Of a DNA stretch of 64,000 nucleotides, positions 36,356 to 44,725 are shown one piece after another (the first letter of the stretch is position 1; each line of letters begins with the position of its first letter). The stretch covers positions 1 through 64,000 of the forward strand of contig PMIJ01000028.1 in NCBI GenBank assembly GCA_003157015.1. Direction: 5' to 3'. The position numbers and the translations under genes were made by a program. The notes under the pieces are model-generated. The model worked only from the letters and a program-made list of their open reading frames with translations. It searched no databases and was not told the origin of the DNA. This stretch comes from Bacteroidales bacterium. GTDB lineage: Bacteria > Bacteroidota > Bacteroidia > Bacteroidales > VadinHA17.

Positions 36356-37477
36356 ATGGAAAACGAAAACAAACCTGCTGTTAAACGATTATACTCACTA
36401 GATGCACTACGCGGATTCGATATGTTTTGGATCGCGGGTGGAGATGGAATATTTATTGGCCTGGCGACTCTTACCGGATGGCCCGTTTTTCAATGGTGGG
36501 CAGGTCAGCTTGAGCATGTTCCATGGCATGGATTCCATTTTGAGGATATGATTTTTCCTATGTTTCTTTTTATTGCAGGAATATCTTTCCCCTTTTCACT
36601 GGCCAAACGCATTTCTATGAATGACAGCAGGAAATCAATTTATAAACATGTTATCAGCCGCGGATTAATACTGGTTCTTCTGGGAATTGTCTACAACAAT
36701 GGCGTTAATTTTGATTTTGCACATTTACGTTATGGGAGTGTTCTTGGGAGAATAGGCCTTGCATGGATGTTTGCATCTCTTATTTTTATGAACACGAAAC
36801 TTAATATGCGGATAATATGGTTTTGTGTACTTCTGATCGGATACTGGCTCCTCTTGCTTCTGTTTCCTGCTCATGATCTTGGTTCCACTGATGTTTTTTC
36901 ACGCGAAGGAAATCTTACAAGTCATATCGACCGCTTACTTATGCCAGGAAGGCTTTACCTTGGTAATCACGACCCGGAAGGGTTATTCAGCACAATACCC
37001 GCTATTGGAACAGCATTGCTTGGTATGTTCACGGGAGAATTTCTTCTTTCTAAATATCTTAACGATAAACCTTTACGTAAAGTTCTCTATCTTGTCATTG
37101 CCGCAGTGGTACTTATGATAATAGGAAAGCTCTGGAATATTGTATTCCCTATCAATAAAAACCTCTGGACAAGCTCATTTGTATGTTTTGTAGGCGGACT
37201 AAGCCTTCTGCTTTTCTCAGTTTTCTACCTTGTTATAGATATCTGGGGATATAGAAAATGGGCATTTGTTTTCGTGGTGATTGGCATGAATCCAATTACA
37301 ATATACCTTACTGAGAGAATTGTAAATTTCCGGGCTGCGACAAAGTTCTTCTTCGGCGGTCTTACTGCCATAATGCCGGCAACATGGACCCCTCTCATTG
37401 AAGGATTCGGCGTAACCGCTATCGGATGGATATTCCTTTATATACTTTATAAAAAGAAGATCTTTTTAAAGATTTGA
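36356..37477 (+). CDS. DUF5009 / heparan-alpha-glucosaminide N-acetyltransferase-like membrane protein
   Basis: A polytopic inner-membrane protein of 373 residues from the ATG at 36356; an upstream TTG in frame adds 14 residues and is less likely. It starts with RLYSLDALRGFDMFWIAGGDG, the signature of the HGSNAT/NagX acyltransferase family, and shows about ten hydrophobic segments. Conserved HGFHFEDMIFPMFLFIAGISFPFSLAKR supports this. Relatives move acetyl groups across the membrane onto amino sugars; the substrate here is unknown. Confidence 0.85.
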   Translation: MENENKPAVKRLYSLDALRGFDMFWIAGGDGIFIGLATLTGWPVFQWWAGQLEHVPWHGFHFEDMIFPMFLFIAGISFPFSLAKRISMNDSRKSIYKHVISRGLILVLLGIVYNNGVNFDFAHLRYGSVLGRIGLAWMFASLIFMNTKLNMRIIWFCVLLIGYWLLLLLFPAHDLGSTDVFSREGNLTSHIDRLLMPGRLYLGNHDPEGLFSTIPAIGTALLGMFTGEFLLSKYLNDKPLRKVLYLVIAAVVLMIIGKLWNIVFPINKNLWTSSFVCFVGGLSLLLFSVFYLVIDIWGYRKWAFVFVVIGMNPITIYLTERIVNFRAATKFFFGGLTAIMPATWTPLIEGFGVTAIGWIFLYILYKKKIFLKI

Positions 37478-37603
37478 CTTACAGATTTTACCTAAATCAG
37501 AAAATTGTCAACCGTCAAATGAACTGACAACACTATTTTTATAGCTAAGTGATATTGACTCATCACTTTTGCTGTAAACGCTGAACCTTTAACAAATTAT
37601 CTG

Positions 37604-38869
37604 CTAATCTTCAAGAGTCTGGTAAACCATTGCTCTGAATTTATCAGTTATTTCAGAATGGCTGAAGGGGCTTTGCTGCAGGAACAACAGACAAACAAGT
37701 CGTTCCTTCGGATCGGCCCAATAAGTGGTTGCAAAATATCCTCCCCAGGCAAAGGACCCTTCCGATATTCCCATTTTAGCCTGACCACTGGCAGTGGTAA
37801 TTTCAAATCCCAATCCGAATTTATCCCTGCCCAGATTCAGATCGCCGATCTGATTGGTTGTCATTAATTCAACTGTTCGTCTCGCCAGGAGCTTTTTCCC
37901 ATTATACTCACCTCTATTTAAAAGCATTTGCAGAAAAGTTGCATAATCTTTTATGGTTGAACTAAGTCCTGCTCCTCCTGAATAATATGTGCCTTCGGCA
38001 AGAGGGTAATTCACAAAAGCCGAGAGAGTGTTCACAAGTTTATGATTCTTATCCTCAGAGATAACTTTTACGAGTCTGTCATATTTTGAGGCAGGTAAAT
38101 AAAAATATGTGTCGTTCATGCCCAATGGTTCAAAAATGTGGGTCCGGAAATATTTATCAAGGGTTTCTCCTGATAGAATTTCAACCAGATATCCCAGTAC
38201 ATCAACATTTAATCCATATGTGAATCTTGCTCCCGGCTGATGAACAAGAGGTAACCTGCCAAGTTTTCTCATCTTATCACCAAGATTAATTTTCTCACTC
38301 ACAAATCCCGTGGGAATACCGGCCTTGGCATATATTGCATTCATATGATCTGAGCCAATTCCTGCATAATCAATTCCTGAAGTATGGGTTAAAAGATCCC
38401 TGATCGTTACTTCCCGATTTGCCTGAACCGTTGTATAAGTTGTGTCTTTTTCATTGAACTTATCGAGGACCTTTAGATTGGCGAATTCAGGGATATATTT
38501 TGAAATCGGATCATCCAGAAGGAATTTTCCTTCCTCAAATAACATCATAACAGCAACACTTGTGATAGCTTTCGTCTGGGATGCAATGCGAAAAATGTCA
38601 TCGGTGCGCATCGGCGTTTTTGCTTCAATATTGCTTACACCAAACGATTTATTATAAACTATTTTGCCATCACGGGCAATGAAACCAACTGCACCGGCTA
38701 TCCATCCGCTGTCGATGCCCTGCTGAAGCATTCTGTCGATCCTTAAGAGCCTTTCCCCTGAAACGCTGACCGTAATTGGCGAAGTTTCTTTTAGTTCGGT
38801 GGTTTGTGTACACGAAAATGCAAGAATTAATATCAAACTGGCAACCTGGAAAATAAATGACTTTTTCAT
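37604..38869 (-). CDS. Serine hydrolase lipoprotein (class C beta-lactamase family)
   Basis: A 421-residue protein with a lipoprotein signal (LAFSC, Cys20), placing it in the envelope. The beta-lactamase/transpeptidase-like fold is shown by the S-x-x-K tetrad SQTK (Ser97, Lys100), the LLTHTSGIDY segment and FTYGLNVDVLGYLVE with the likely catalytic Tyr218. Family members are esterases, D-aminopeptidases or beta-lactamases; nothing here shows antibiotic hydrolysis and the pattern is closest to esterase-like (EstB type) proteins. Upstream of it on the same strand is the 38906 gene. Confidence 0.85.
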   Translation of the reverse strand: MKKSFIFQVASLILILAFSCTQTTELKETSPITVSVSGERLLRIDRMLQQGIDSGWIAGAVGFIARDGKIVYNKSFGVSNIEAKTPMRTDDIFRIASQTKAITSVAVMMLFEEGKFLLDDPISKYIPEFANLKVLDKFNEKDTTYTTVQANREVTIRDLLTHTSGIDYAGIGSDHMNAIYAKAGIPTGFVSEKINLGDKMRKLGRLPLVHQPGARFTYGLNVDVLGYLVEILSGETLDKYFRTHIFEPLGMNDTYFYLPASKYDRLVKVISEDKNHKLVNTLSAFVNYPLAEGTYYSGGAGLSSTIKDYATFLQMLLNRGEYNGKKLLARRTVELMTTNQIGDLNLGRDKFGLGFEITTASGQAKMGISEGSFAWGGYFATTYWADPKERLVCLLFLQQSPFSHSEITDKFRAMVYQTLED

Positions 38870-38905
38870 ATCAGGATTCTTTAATTATTTGTATCAGATT
38901 CTATT

Positions 38906-39703
38906 TTATTTTTGTTTGGAATAACTCAATAATAAATCTGTAAGATTTTCTGCGGCTTTTCTGTTTTGAAAACTTTCCGGGAGCCGATCGTGATCGATAT
39001 ATTCATTATATATCCATGGATCTCCAATAGCAAAGACATAGCCCTTTCCATACCTGTTTTCTGCTATAAGAACCTTGCCTTTCTCTGTTAGTACAGCTTT
39101 TGCATTTCCTGAGATATTAATATCAGATATTTCCTTGAGATAAATTTTTGTAACACCTTTAAAAAGAGGATGATCAGGCAGATTTATACTGGCTCCCATT
39201 TCAAAGTTGTCACCGTTTACGGGGTGTAAAGTCACATGGTTAAATGTCATTCCAAACTGTATCATAAGCTCATTGAGATGAGTAAACTCGCAGTTAGGTC
39301 CGTCATTTGCAAGGACAGCCAGAACGCCACCGTCCATTACCCATTTTTTGATGCAGGCAATATCTTCAGGCATAATGTAATTTGGAGAAGGATTTTCTGT
39401 TGTTGTGTCAGGATCAACAATTATATAGATATTAATCTTACCTATAACCTTTGAATCGGGCTTTCCTAAAGTTGTAATTTTTGCTCCTCTTGCGATAAAA
39501 ATTTCTCCCCATCTTGAATAACCGCTGAACTCCGTATCAGTCCAGAGATAATGATAAGGTTTGCCTGTTTTTGCGTTAGTCTCATGATTATACCAATTAT
39601 CCAGACCAACAATTTTTTGTGAAAATAAGTCTTGTACTATAAATGAAAACACCAAAAGCAAAATGAATAAGGAATGCCTTTTTATAATTTCCGGCCTTTT
39701 CAT
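38906..39703 (-). CDS. Secreted DUF4350/GATase-like protein (GH105-accessory type)
   Basis: A 265-residue protein with a signal peptide (about 1-29). It contains a Rossmann-like region, IYIIVDPDTTTENPSPNYIMPEDIACIKKWVMDGGVLAVLANDGPN, and ends with YGKGYVFAIGDPWIYNEYIDHDRLP. This pattern resembles the DUF4350-like domain found C-terminal to GH105 in larger rhamnogalacturonyl hydrolase proteins of Bacteroidota; here it is a separate gene. No catalytic nucleophile Cys of a true glutaminase is visible. The accessory role is inference from that resemblance and from the nearby GH105 gene. Confidence 0.6.
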   Translation of the reverse strand: MKRPEIIKRHSLFILLLVFSFIVQDLFSQKIVGLDNWYNHETNAKTGKPYHYLWTDTEFSGYSRWGEIFIARGAKITTLGKPDSKVIGKINIYIIVDPDTTTENPSPNYIMPEDIACIKKWVMDGGVLAVLANDGPNCEFTHLNELMIQFGMTFNHVTLHPVNGDNFEMGASINLPDHPLFKGVTKIYLKEISDINISGNAKAVLTEKGKVLIAENRYGKGYVFAIGDPWIYNEYIDHDRLPESFQNRKAAENLTDLLLSYSKQK

Positions 39704-39795
39704 TGTATATAATGATTATATCTTATCAAAAATATGAAACATTAACCATCAAACAATGATATTCCAAAACATATTCTGCGGGTTATCTGAATAAT

Positions 39796-39803
39796 TATCT
39801 TTG
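39796..39803 (+). promoter_or_regulatory. Probable -7 box of the GH43 gene
   Basis: TATCTTTG fits TAnnTTTG, 86 bases before the GH43 start. A GTCTTGCAATCTTGCAGTC repeat-like stretch (39818-39836) lies between. Confidence 0.45.
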
Positions 39804-39889
39804 TTGTTAAGAACCCTGTCTTGCAATCTTGCAGTCCGAGGAAAGAGAGAGGGGTTAATAATTTGAACCGGAACCCAAACAAGTAAGAC

Positions 39890-41032
39890 ATGAAAAACCA
39901 TAATAAAGAAGCTATTGTTACTGTCTCAATTCTATTCTTCTGCATTTCAGTTTATTGCCAGGACTTAAACCACTCATTCAAGCCGGGACAGATATGGCCC
40001 GACATTGAAGGCAGACATATCAATGCGCATGGAGGGGGTATTTTATATTATAACGGTACTTATTACTGGTTCGGGGAATACAGATTGCCACGTCTGGAAA
40101 AAGACAAGAGTCATTACGGAGTCAGCTGCTACTCATCAAAAGATCTTATGAACTGGAAAAATGAGGGTCTTGCGTTAAAGGTTATAAATGATACTGCAAG
40201 TATTCTTAATCCCGGATGTGTGATTGAGCGGCCCAAAGTTATTTATAACAAAAAAACCGGAAAATTTGTAATGTGGTTTCACCATGAACTTAAGGGACAA
40301 GGCTATAAAGCCGCTTTAACAGGGGTTGCCGTAAGTAACAATATCATCGGGCCATATAAATATATCAGGAGCCTCCGTCCTAATGCAGGTAAATGGCCTC
40401 TTAATTTTCCCGAAGAGTATAAAAAAGCAACTGTAAAAGAGGGTGATCTTAAAAGCTGGTCCGACGAATGGAAAGTTGCTGTGAAGGAAGGACTGTTTAT
40501 AAGACGCGATTTTGAAGAAGGTCAGATGTCACGCGACATGACACTTTTTATCGATAATGATGGCAAAGCTTATCATGTACATGCAGCAGAAGAGAATATG
40601 ACTCTTCATTTTTCAGAACTTACAGATGATTATCTCGATTTTACGGGAAGGTATATTCGTGTCCTGCCGGGAGAATCAAATGAAGCTCCGGCTCTCTTTG
40701 TTTCAAAAGGAAAATATTTTATGTTCACATCAGGCACTACCGGATGGAAACCAAATCCTGCCCGGCTTGCAGTGGCTAAAAAGATTTTTGGCGATTGGAA
40801 GTCTGTCGGAAATCCATGCAGGGGTACAGAAGATGAAAACAAAGTCACTTTTGGCTCACAGAGCACGCAGATTCTACAGGTAGAGGGTAAAAAAAATGCA
40901 CTCATTTACATGGGCGACAGATGGATCCCGGAAAATCTTGCTGACAGCCGGTATATCTGGCTGCCGATAGAATGGGAAAAAGGAAACCCTGTTATTAAAT
41001 GGTACCCTAACTGGAACCTGAGTAAACTTTAA
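39890..41032 (+). CDS. Secreted glycoside hydrolase family 43
   Basis: A 380-residue protein with a signal peptide (about 1-24). The five-bladed propeller signature is seen in WPDIEGRHINAHGGGILYYNGTYYWFGEYR, GVSCYSSKDLMNWKNEGLAL, the likely general-acid Glu in CVIERPKVIYNKKTGKFVMWFH and DNDGKAYHVHAAEEN. It looks like the GH43 subgroup with a HxNAHGGG start (perhaps subfamily 34). GH43 enzymes cleave arabinose, xylose or galactose side chains. It is followed by a repeat and the 41201 hydrolase, probably in the same locus. Confidence 0.87.
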   Translation: MKNHNKEAIVTVSILFFCISVYCQDLNHSFKPGQIWPDIEGRHINAHGGGILYYNGTYYWFGEYRLPRLEKDKSHYGVSCYSSKDLMNWKNEGLALKVINDTASILNPGCVIERPKVIYNKKTGKFVMWFHHELKGQGYKAALTGVAVSNNIIGPYKYIRSLRPNAGKWPLNFPEEYKKATVKEGDLKSWSDEWKVAVKEGLFIRRDFEEGQMSRDMTLFIDNDGKAYHVHAAEENMTLHFSELTDDYLDFTGRYIRVLPGESNEAPALFVSKGKYFMFTSGTTGWKPNPARLAVAKKIFGDWKSVGNPCRGTEDENKVTFGSQSTQILQVEGKKNALIYMGDRWIPENLADSRYIWLPIEWEKGNPVIKWYPNWNLSKL

Positions 41033-41135
41033 TTCTCTGTGCAACTCTGCGCGCCTCAGTGTCTTCTCTGTGTAAGTTCTTTATATTTATTGTTACACAG
41101 AGAAACACAAAGAAGACACAAAGAACCATAGAGAA
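41033..41135. repeat. Intergenic CTCTGTG/CACAGAG inverted repeat (GH43-GH106-like)
   Basis: TTCTCTGTGCAACTCTGCG and CTTCTCTGTGTAAGTTCT face TGTTACACAGAG, AACACAAAG and GACACAAAG units around an AT-rich centre. It is the same family as the ilvB-ilvN copy. Confidence 0.78.
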
Positions 41136-41200
41136 AAAAAAGCTGAAATTTGGATTCTTCTCAGAATTAAGTTAGTTTTCGTATCCGAAACTATAGATCT

Positions 41201-44200
41201 ATGAAATCAAATCTCCGAATCAGGCACACTGTCACTTTTATTCTATTAACAGGTTTTATTATTTTGTATTCCTGCAAAAAAACTGGAATAAATGAGGTCA
41301 AAGTAAATGATTTTGCTACCCTTTCATCACAATTCAACGATCCGCCAAAGGAGTACACAACGTCTCCGTTTTTTGTCTGGAACGGCGAAATAACTGCCGA
41401 TGAGATCGACAAAGATCTTGTCAGCTTTAAAAACGCTGGATCATCACAGGTTTTTATTCATCCCCGCCCGGGTTTAATTACTGAGTACCTGTCAGAAAAC
41501 TGGTTCGAACTTTATAAACATGCGGTCGATAAAGGGAAAGAGCTGGGCATGAACATCTGGATCTATGACGAAAACTCATATCCCAGCGGTTTTGCGGGTG
41601 GGCATGTCCCTGCTGAAATGCCTGAATCTTATAACAAAGGTCAGGGCCTGGAGATGAAAAAAGTTGATATTTTACCTGACAGCTGTGATAAATACTATCT
41701 GCTCTTAAAAGAAGAAAATGGTGTTTATAAAGATATTACCGGCTCAGTTTCTGATGAAAAAGGAAAAAATGGCAAATACTTTCTCTTCTCAAAAACATTT
41801 AATTCAAAATCTGACTGGTATGGGGGCTTTCCCTATGTAGATCTTCTTTACCCGGGTGTGACTCAGAAGTTCATAGAAGTTACAATGAAAGGTTATGAAA
41901 AATATCTGGGCTCAGAATTTGGAAAAACAATTCCCGGCACATTTACAGATGAGCCTCAGATAGAATCTCCGGGCGGTATCCGCTGGACACCCGACCTGTT
42001 TAATGTTTTCCTGAAACAATGGCATTATGATCTGAAGACTCAGCTGCCTTCACTTTATGAGGAGACAGGCGACTGGAAAAAAGTCAGACATAACTATACA
42101 CAAACGCTTCTTCAGTTATTCATTGACAGATGGTCGAAGCCATGGCATGCCTATTGTGAATCTAAAGACCTGAAGTTTACCGGCCATTACTGGGAACATG
42201 AATGGCCGAATATGCGTCCCGGAGGGGATAATATGGCCATGTATGCCTGGCCTCAGGTTCCGGCAATTGATATGTTATTCAATCAATGGGATGACTCTAC
42301 AACCCATGCCCAGTTTGGGAATATAAGATCGGTTAAAGAGCTGGCAAGTGCTGCAAACCAGACAGGAAGACAGAGAAAACTCAGTGAAACTTACGGCGGA
42401 TCGGGTTGGGATCTCACATTCACTGATATGAAACGGAACGGGGACTGGGAATATGCTCTTGGTATAAACCTTATGAATCAGCATCTTACATATTTTACTA
42501 TGGCTGGCGCCAGGAAATATGACTACCCTCCTACTTTCGACTATCATGAACCCTGGTGGAACAATTACAAATATCTGAATACACATTATGCAAGACTTTC
42601 ACTCGCCCTATCCTCAGGAAGACAAATCAATGATATTATGATACTTGAACCTACCACATCTGCCTGGCTTTATGATTCTTATACAGAACCTGATAAGAAG
42701 TATGCTGAAATAGGACAGACATTCCAGACGTTTATAACAAAACTTGAAAAGAGCCAGGTAGAATATGATCTGGGATCAGAAAACATAATAAAGGACATGG
42801 GAAGTGTTTCAGACGGGAAGTTAATTGTAGGACAGGCAAGCTATTCACGTGTTGTTATTCCTCCTATGACAGAGAATCTGGATCTGCGTACTTTTAACCT
42901 TCTGAAAAAGTTTGTTTCAAATGGAGGAACAATGATTGCATTCTCTGTCCCGACACTTGTAGATGGCTCAGTGAATAAAGAGTTGAAAAAGCTTTTTAGT
43001 AAAAAGTCTGATTATATTATTGTTATTGATGACCTGACTCAGGACATTATAAATAAATTCTTCAAAAACAAAGGACTTACGTTTGAAAAGATGTCAGGTG
43101 GAACTCAATACCACCAGCGCAGGATTATGACCGACGGACAGTTAATGTTCCTGGTGAATTCAAGTCTCAGTGAAACACTCAATGGATTACTTAAGGTAAG
43201 AGGGAAAGATGCACTTGAGATGAATTCGCTTACAGGTGAGGTGTATGGATATCCAAGCCAGGTTGCTGGTGAAGATATTTCAGTGTCATATTCAATTCCT
43301 CCGGCAGGAAGCCTTCTGCTTTTCATACCCAATATTAAAATGGCTGATCGTGCAATTCCTTCAAAACCGAAGAGCTACATAAAGGTTCAACCCTCCGGGG
43401 CATTAAATGTTGCCAGAGATGAGGACAATGTTCTGATGATTGATTTCTGTGACTTACAGGTTGGTAACGAGATTGTAAAAGATCTTAATACATACAACGC
43501 AGCAGATAAAGTTTATAAATACTATGGATTTAAAAATGGCAATCCATGGAATACATCTGTTCAATTCAAAAAAAATATTGTTGACAGGGATACATTTGGG
43601 GTTAGTACAGGTTTTACAGCAAACTATCACTTTTTTGTAAGAGGAAAATTTGACTTGTCAAAAATTAAAGCAGTGGTGGAACGGCCAAATTTATGGAAGA
43701 TTTCAGTGAACGGTATTGAATTGAAAGCCGAAAATGGCAAATGGTGGCTAGACAGGTCATTTGGCGTTTTTAATATCGGATCTGTTGTTAAAACAGGTGA
43801 AAATATTCTTACTGTTACGGCTTCTCCTATGAAAGTCAATGCTGAAATTGAACCTGTTTATATCCTGGGTGATTTTACTGTAAAACCTGCGGAAAAAGGA
43901 TGGGATATTGAAGTACCGGAGAAGTCAACCTCTATAGGAAGCTGGAAAACACAGGGGCTTCCATTTTATTCATGGGGGGTTACATACAGTGAAGAATTTA
44001 ATATTGAAAACCCTGATGGCAAATGGGATGTTGCGATAGACGACTGGGATGGAACAGTGGCAGAAGTTTCAGTTAACGGGAAACCGGCCAACCCAATCGC
44101 ATTTCCTCCATACCGGACCGATATCACAGCATTAATAAAACAGGGTACTAATAAAATCGATGTAACAGTAATAGGAAGTCTTAAAAATCTTCTGGGACCC

Positions 44201-44338
44201 CATCATAATAATCCAAAACCTGGTTTTGTTTCTCCATGGACATGGCGAAATGTGAAAAACTATCCTTCGGGCAATGATTACCAGATGCATGACTATGGAT
44301 TGTTCGATGAGTTTACTCTTTTACATGGCATTCAGTAA
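41201..44338 (+). CDS. Large lipoprotein glycoside hydrolase (GH106-like)
   Basis: A 1045-residue protein with a lipoprotein signal (ILYSC, Cys25), so likely surface or periplasmic. After SPFFVWNGEITADEIDKDL it has a TIM-barrel-like region (about 45-430) with VFIHPRPGLITEYLSENW, IWIYDENSYPSGFAGG and GTFTDEPQIESPGG. A central region with NDIMILEPTTSAW follows, then C-terminal beta-sandwich modules (about 740-1040) resembling GH2-type sugar-binding domains. The layout fits GH106 alpha-L-rhamnosidase-like proteins, but similarity is judged by eye and the catalytic Glu residues are not assigned. A role in releasing rhamnose or another deoxy-sugar from pectin is inferred from neighbours GH43 and GH105. 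Confidence 0.65.
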   Translation: MKSNLRIRHTVTFILLTGFIILYSCKKTGINEVKVNDFATLSSQFNDPPKEYTTSPFFVWNGEITADEIDKDLVSFKNAGSSQVFIHPRPGLITEYLSENWFELYKHAVDKGKELGMNIWIYDENSYPSGFAGGHVPAEMPESYNKGQGLEMKKVDILPDSCDKYYLLLKEENGVYKDITGSVSDEKGKNGKYFLFSKTFNSKSDWYGGFPYVDLLYPGVTQKFIEVTMKGYEKYLGSEFGKTIPGTFTDEPQIESPGGIRWTPDLFNVFLKQWHYDLKTQLPSLYEETGDWKKVRHNYTQTLLQLFIDRWSKPWHAYCESKDLKFTGHYWEHEWPNMRPGGDNMAMYAWPQVPAIDMLFNQWDDSTTHAQFGNIRSVKELASAANQTGRQRKLSETYGGSGWDLTFTDMKRNGDWEYALGINLMNQHLTYFTMAGARKYDYPPTFDYHEPWWNNYKYLNTHYARLSLALSSGRQINDIMILEPTTSAWLYDSYTEPDKKYAEIGQTFQTFITKLEKSQVEYDLGSENIIKDMGSVSDGKLIVGQASYSRVVIPPMTENLDLRTFNLLKKFVSNGGTMIAFSVPTLVDGSVNKELKKLFSKKSDYIIVIDDLTQDIINKFFKNKGLTFEKMSGGTQYHQRRIMTDGQLMFLVNSSLSETLNGLLKVRGKDALEMNSLTGEVYGYPSQVAGEDISVSYSIPPAGSLLLFIPNIKMADRAIPSKPKSYIKVQPSGALNVARDEDNVLMIDFCDLQVGNEIVKDLNTYNAADKVYKYYGFKNGNPWNTSVQFKKNIVDRDTFGVSTGFTANYHFFVRGKFDLSKIKAVVERPNLWKISVNGIELKAENGKWWLDRSFGVFNIGSVVKTGENILTVTASPMKVNAEIEPVYILGDFTVKPAEKGWDIEVPEKSTSIGSWKTQGLPFYSWGVTYSEEFNIENPDGKWDVAIDDWDGTVAEVSVNGKPANPIAFPPYRTDITALIKQGTNKIDVTVIGSLKNLLGPHHNNPKPGFVSPWTWRNVKNYPSGNDYQMHDYGLFDEFTLLHGIQ

Positions 44339-44365
44339 TACTCTGAAATTTGTTTCTTTATCTGA

Positions 44366-44501
44366 TTGGTTCTGGGTGCTGGGTGCTCGGTTTTTGTTCT
44401 CAGGTACCAGGTATCATGTAATCCTTTTGCAGCGATAAGAGAGTATTTCAAATATGTGACAAATTACGCAGAACCAAGGACCGGGGAACGAGGACCATAA
44501 A
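44366..44501. repeat. Intergenic GGTGCTGGGTGCT / ACCAAGGACC repeat
   Basis: GGTTCTGGGTGCTGGGTGCTC and a TCAGGTACCAGGTATCA palindrome are followed by GCAGAACCAAGGACCGGGGAACGAGGACC. Short G/T-rich units face short A/C-rich units, the same design as the other repeat families. It fills the first half of the 387-base gap before the FadL-type gene. Confidence 0.5.
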
Positions 44502-44572
44502 GTTAAATTTCTTCGAATACTCTCATTTTAGGCGTACAATCAACTAAAAATCAATATACTATTTTAGACCTA

Positions 44573-44602
44573 TTGCAGAAAAGAATTATTTTTCTACATT
44601 TG
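44573..44602 (+). promoter_or_regulatory. Promoter of the OmpP1/FadL-type gene
   Basis: TTG at 44573-44575 and TACATTTG at 44595-44602, spaced 19 bases. Transcription would start near 44609, supporting the start at 44726 or just upstream. Confidence 0.6.
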
Positions 44603-44725
44603 GAACAATTATTATACTGATCGTTCAGAAATAATAGATATTTCAAGATTACTTTAATTATAAAAATGGGGAAGTTGTACAATTTTGCAATTAACCTGCT
44701 GAGATTTAACCTTAAACTAAAACCT

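Noticed and set aside
37604-38869. Beta-lactamase resistance gene
   Set aside because: It has the S-x-x-K serine-hydrolase fold but an esterase-like Y-G-L-N-V-D second motif and a lipoprotein signal in a sugar locus; nothing indicates antibiotic hydrolysis.
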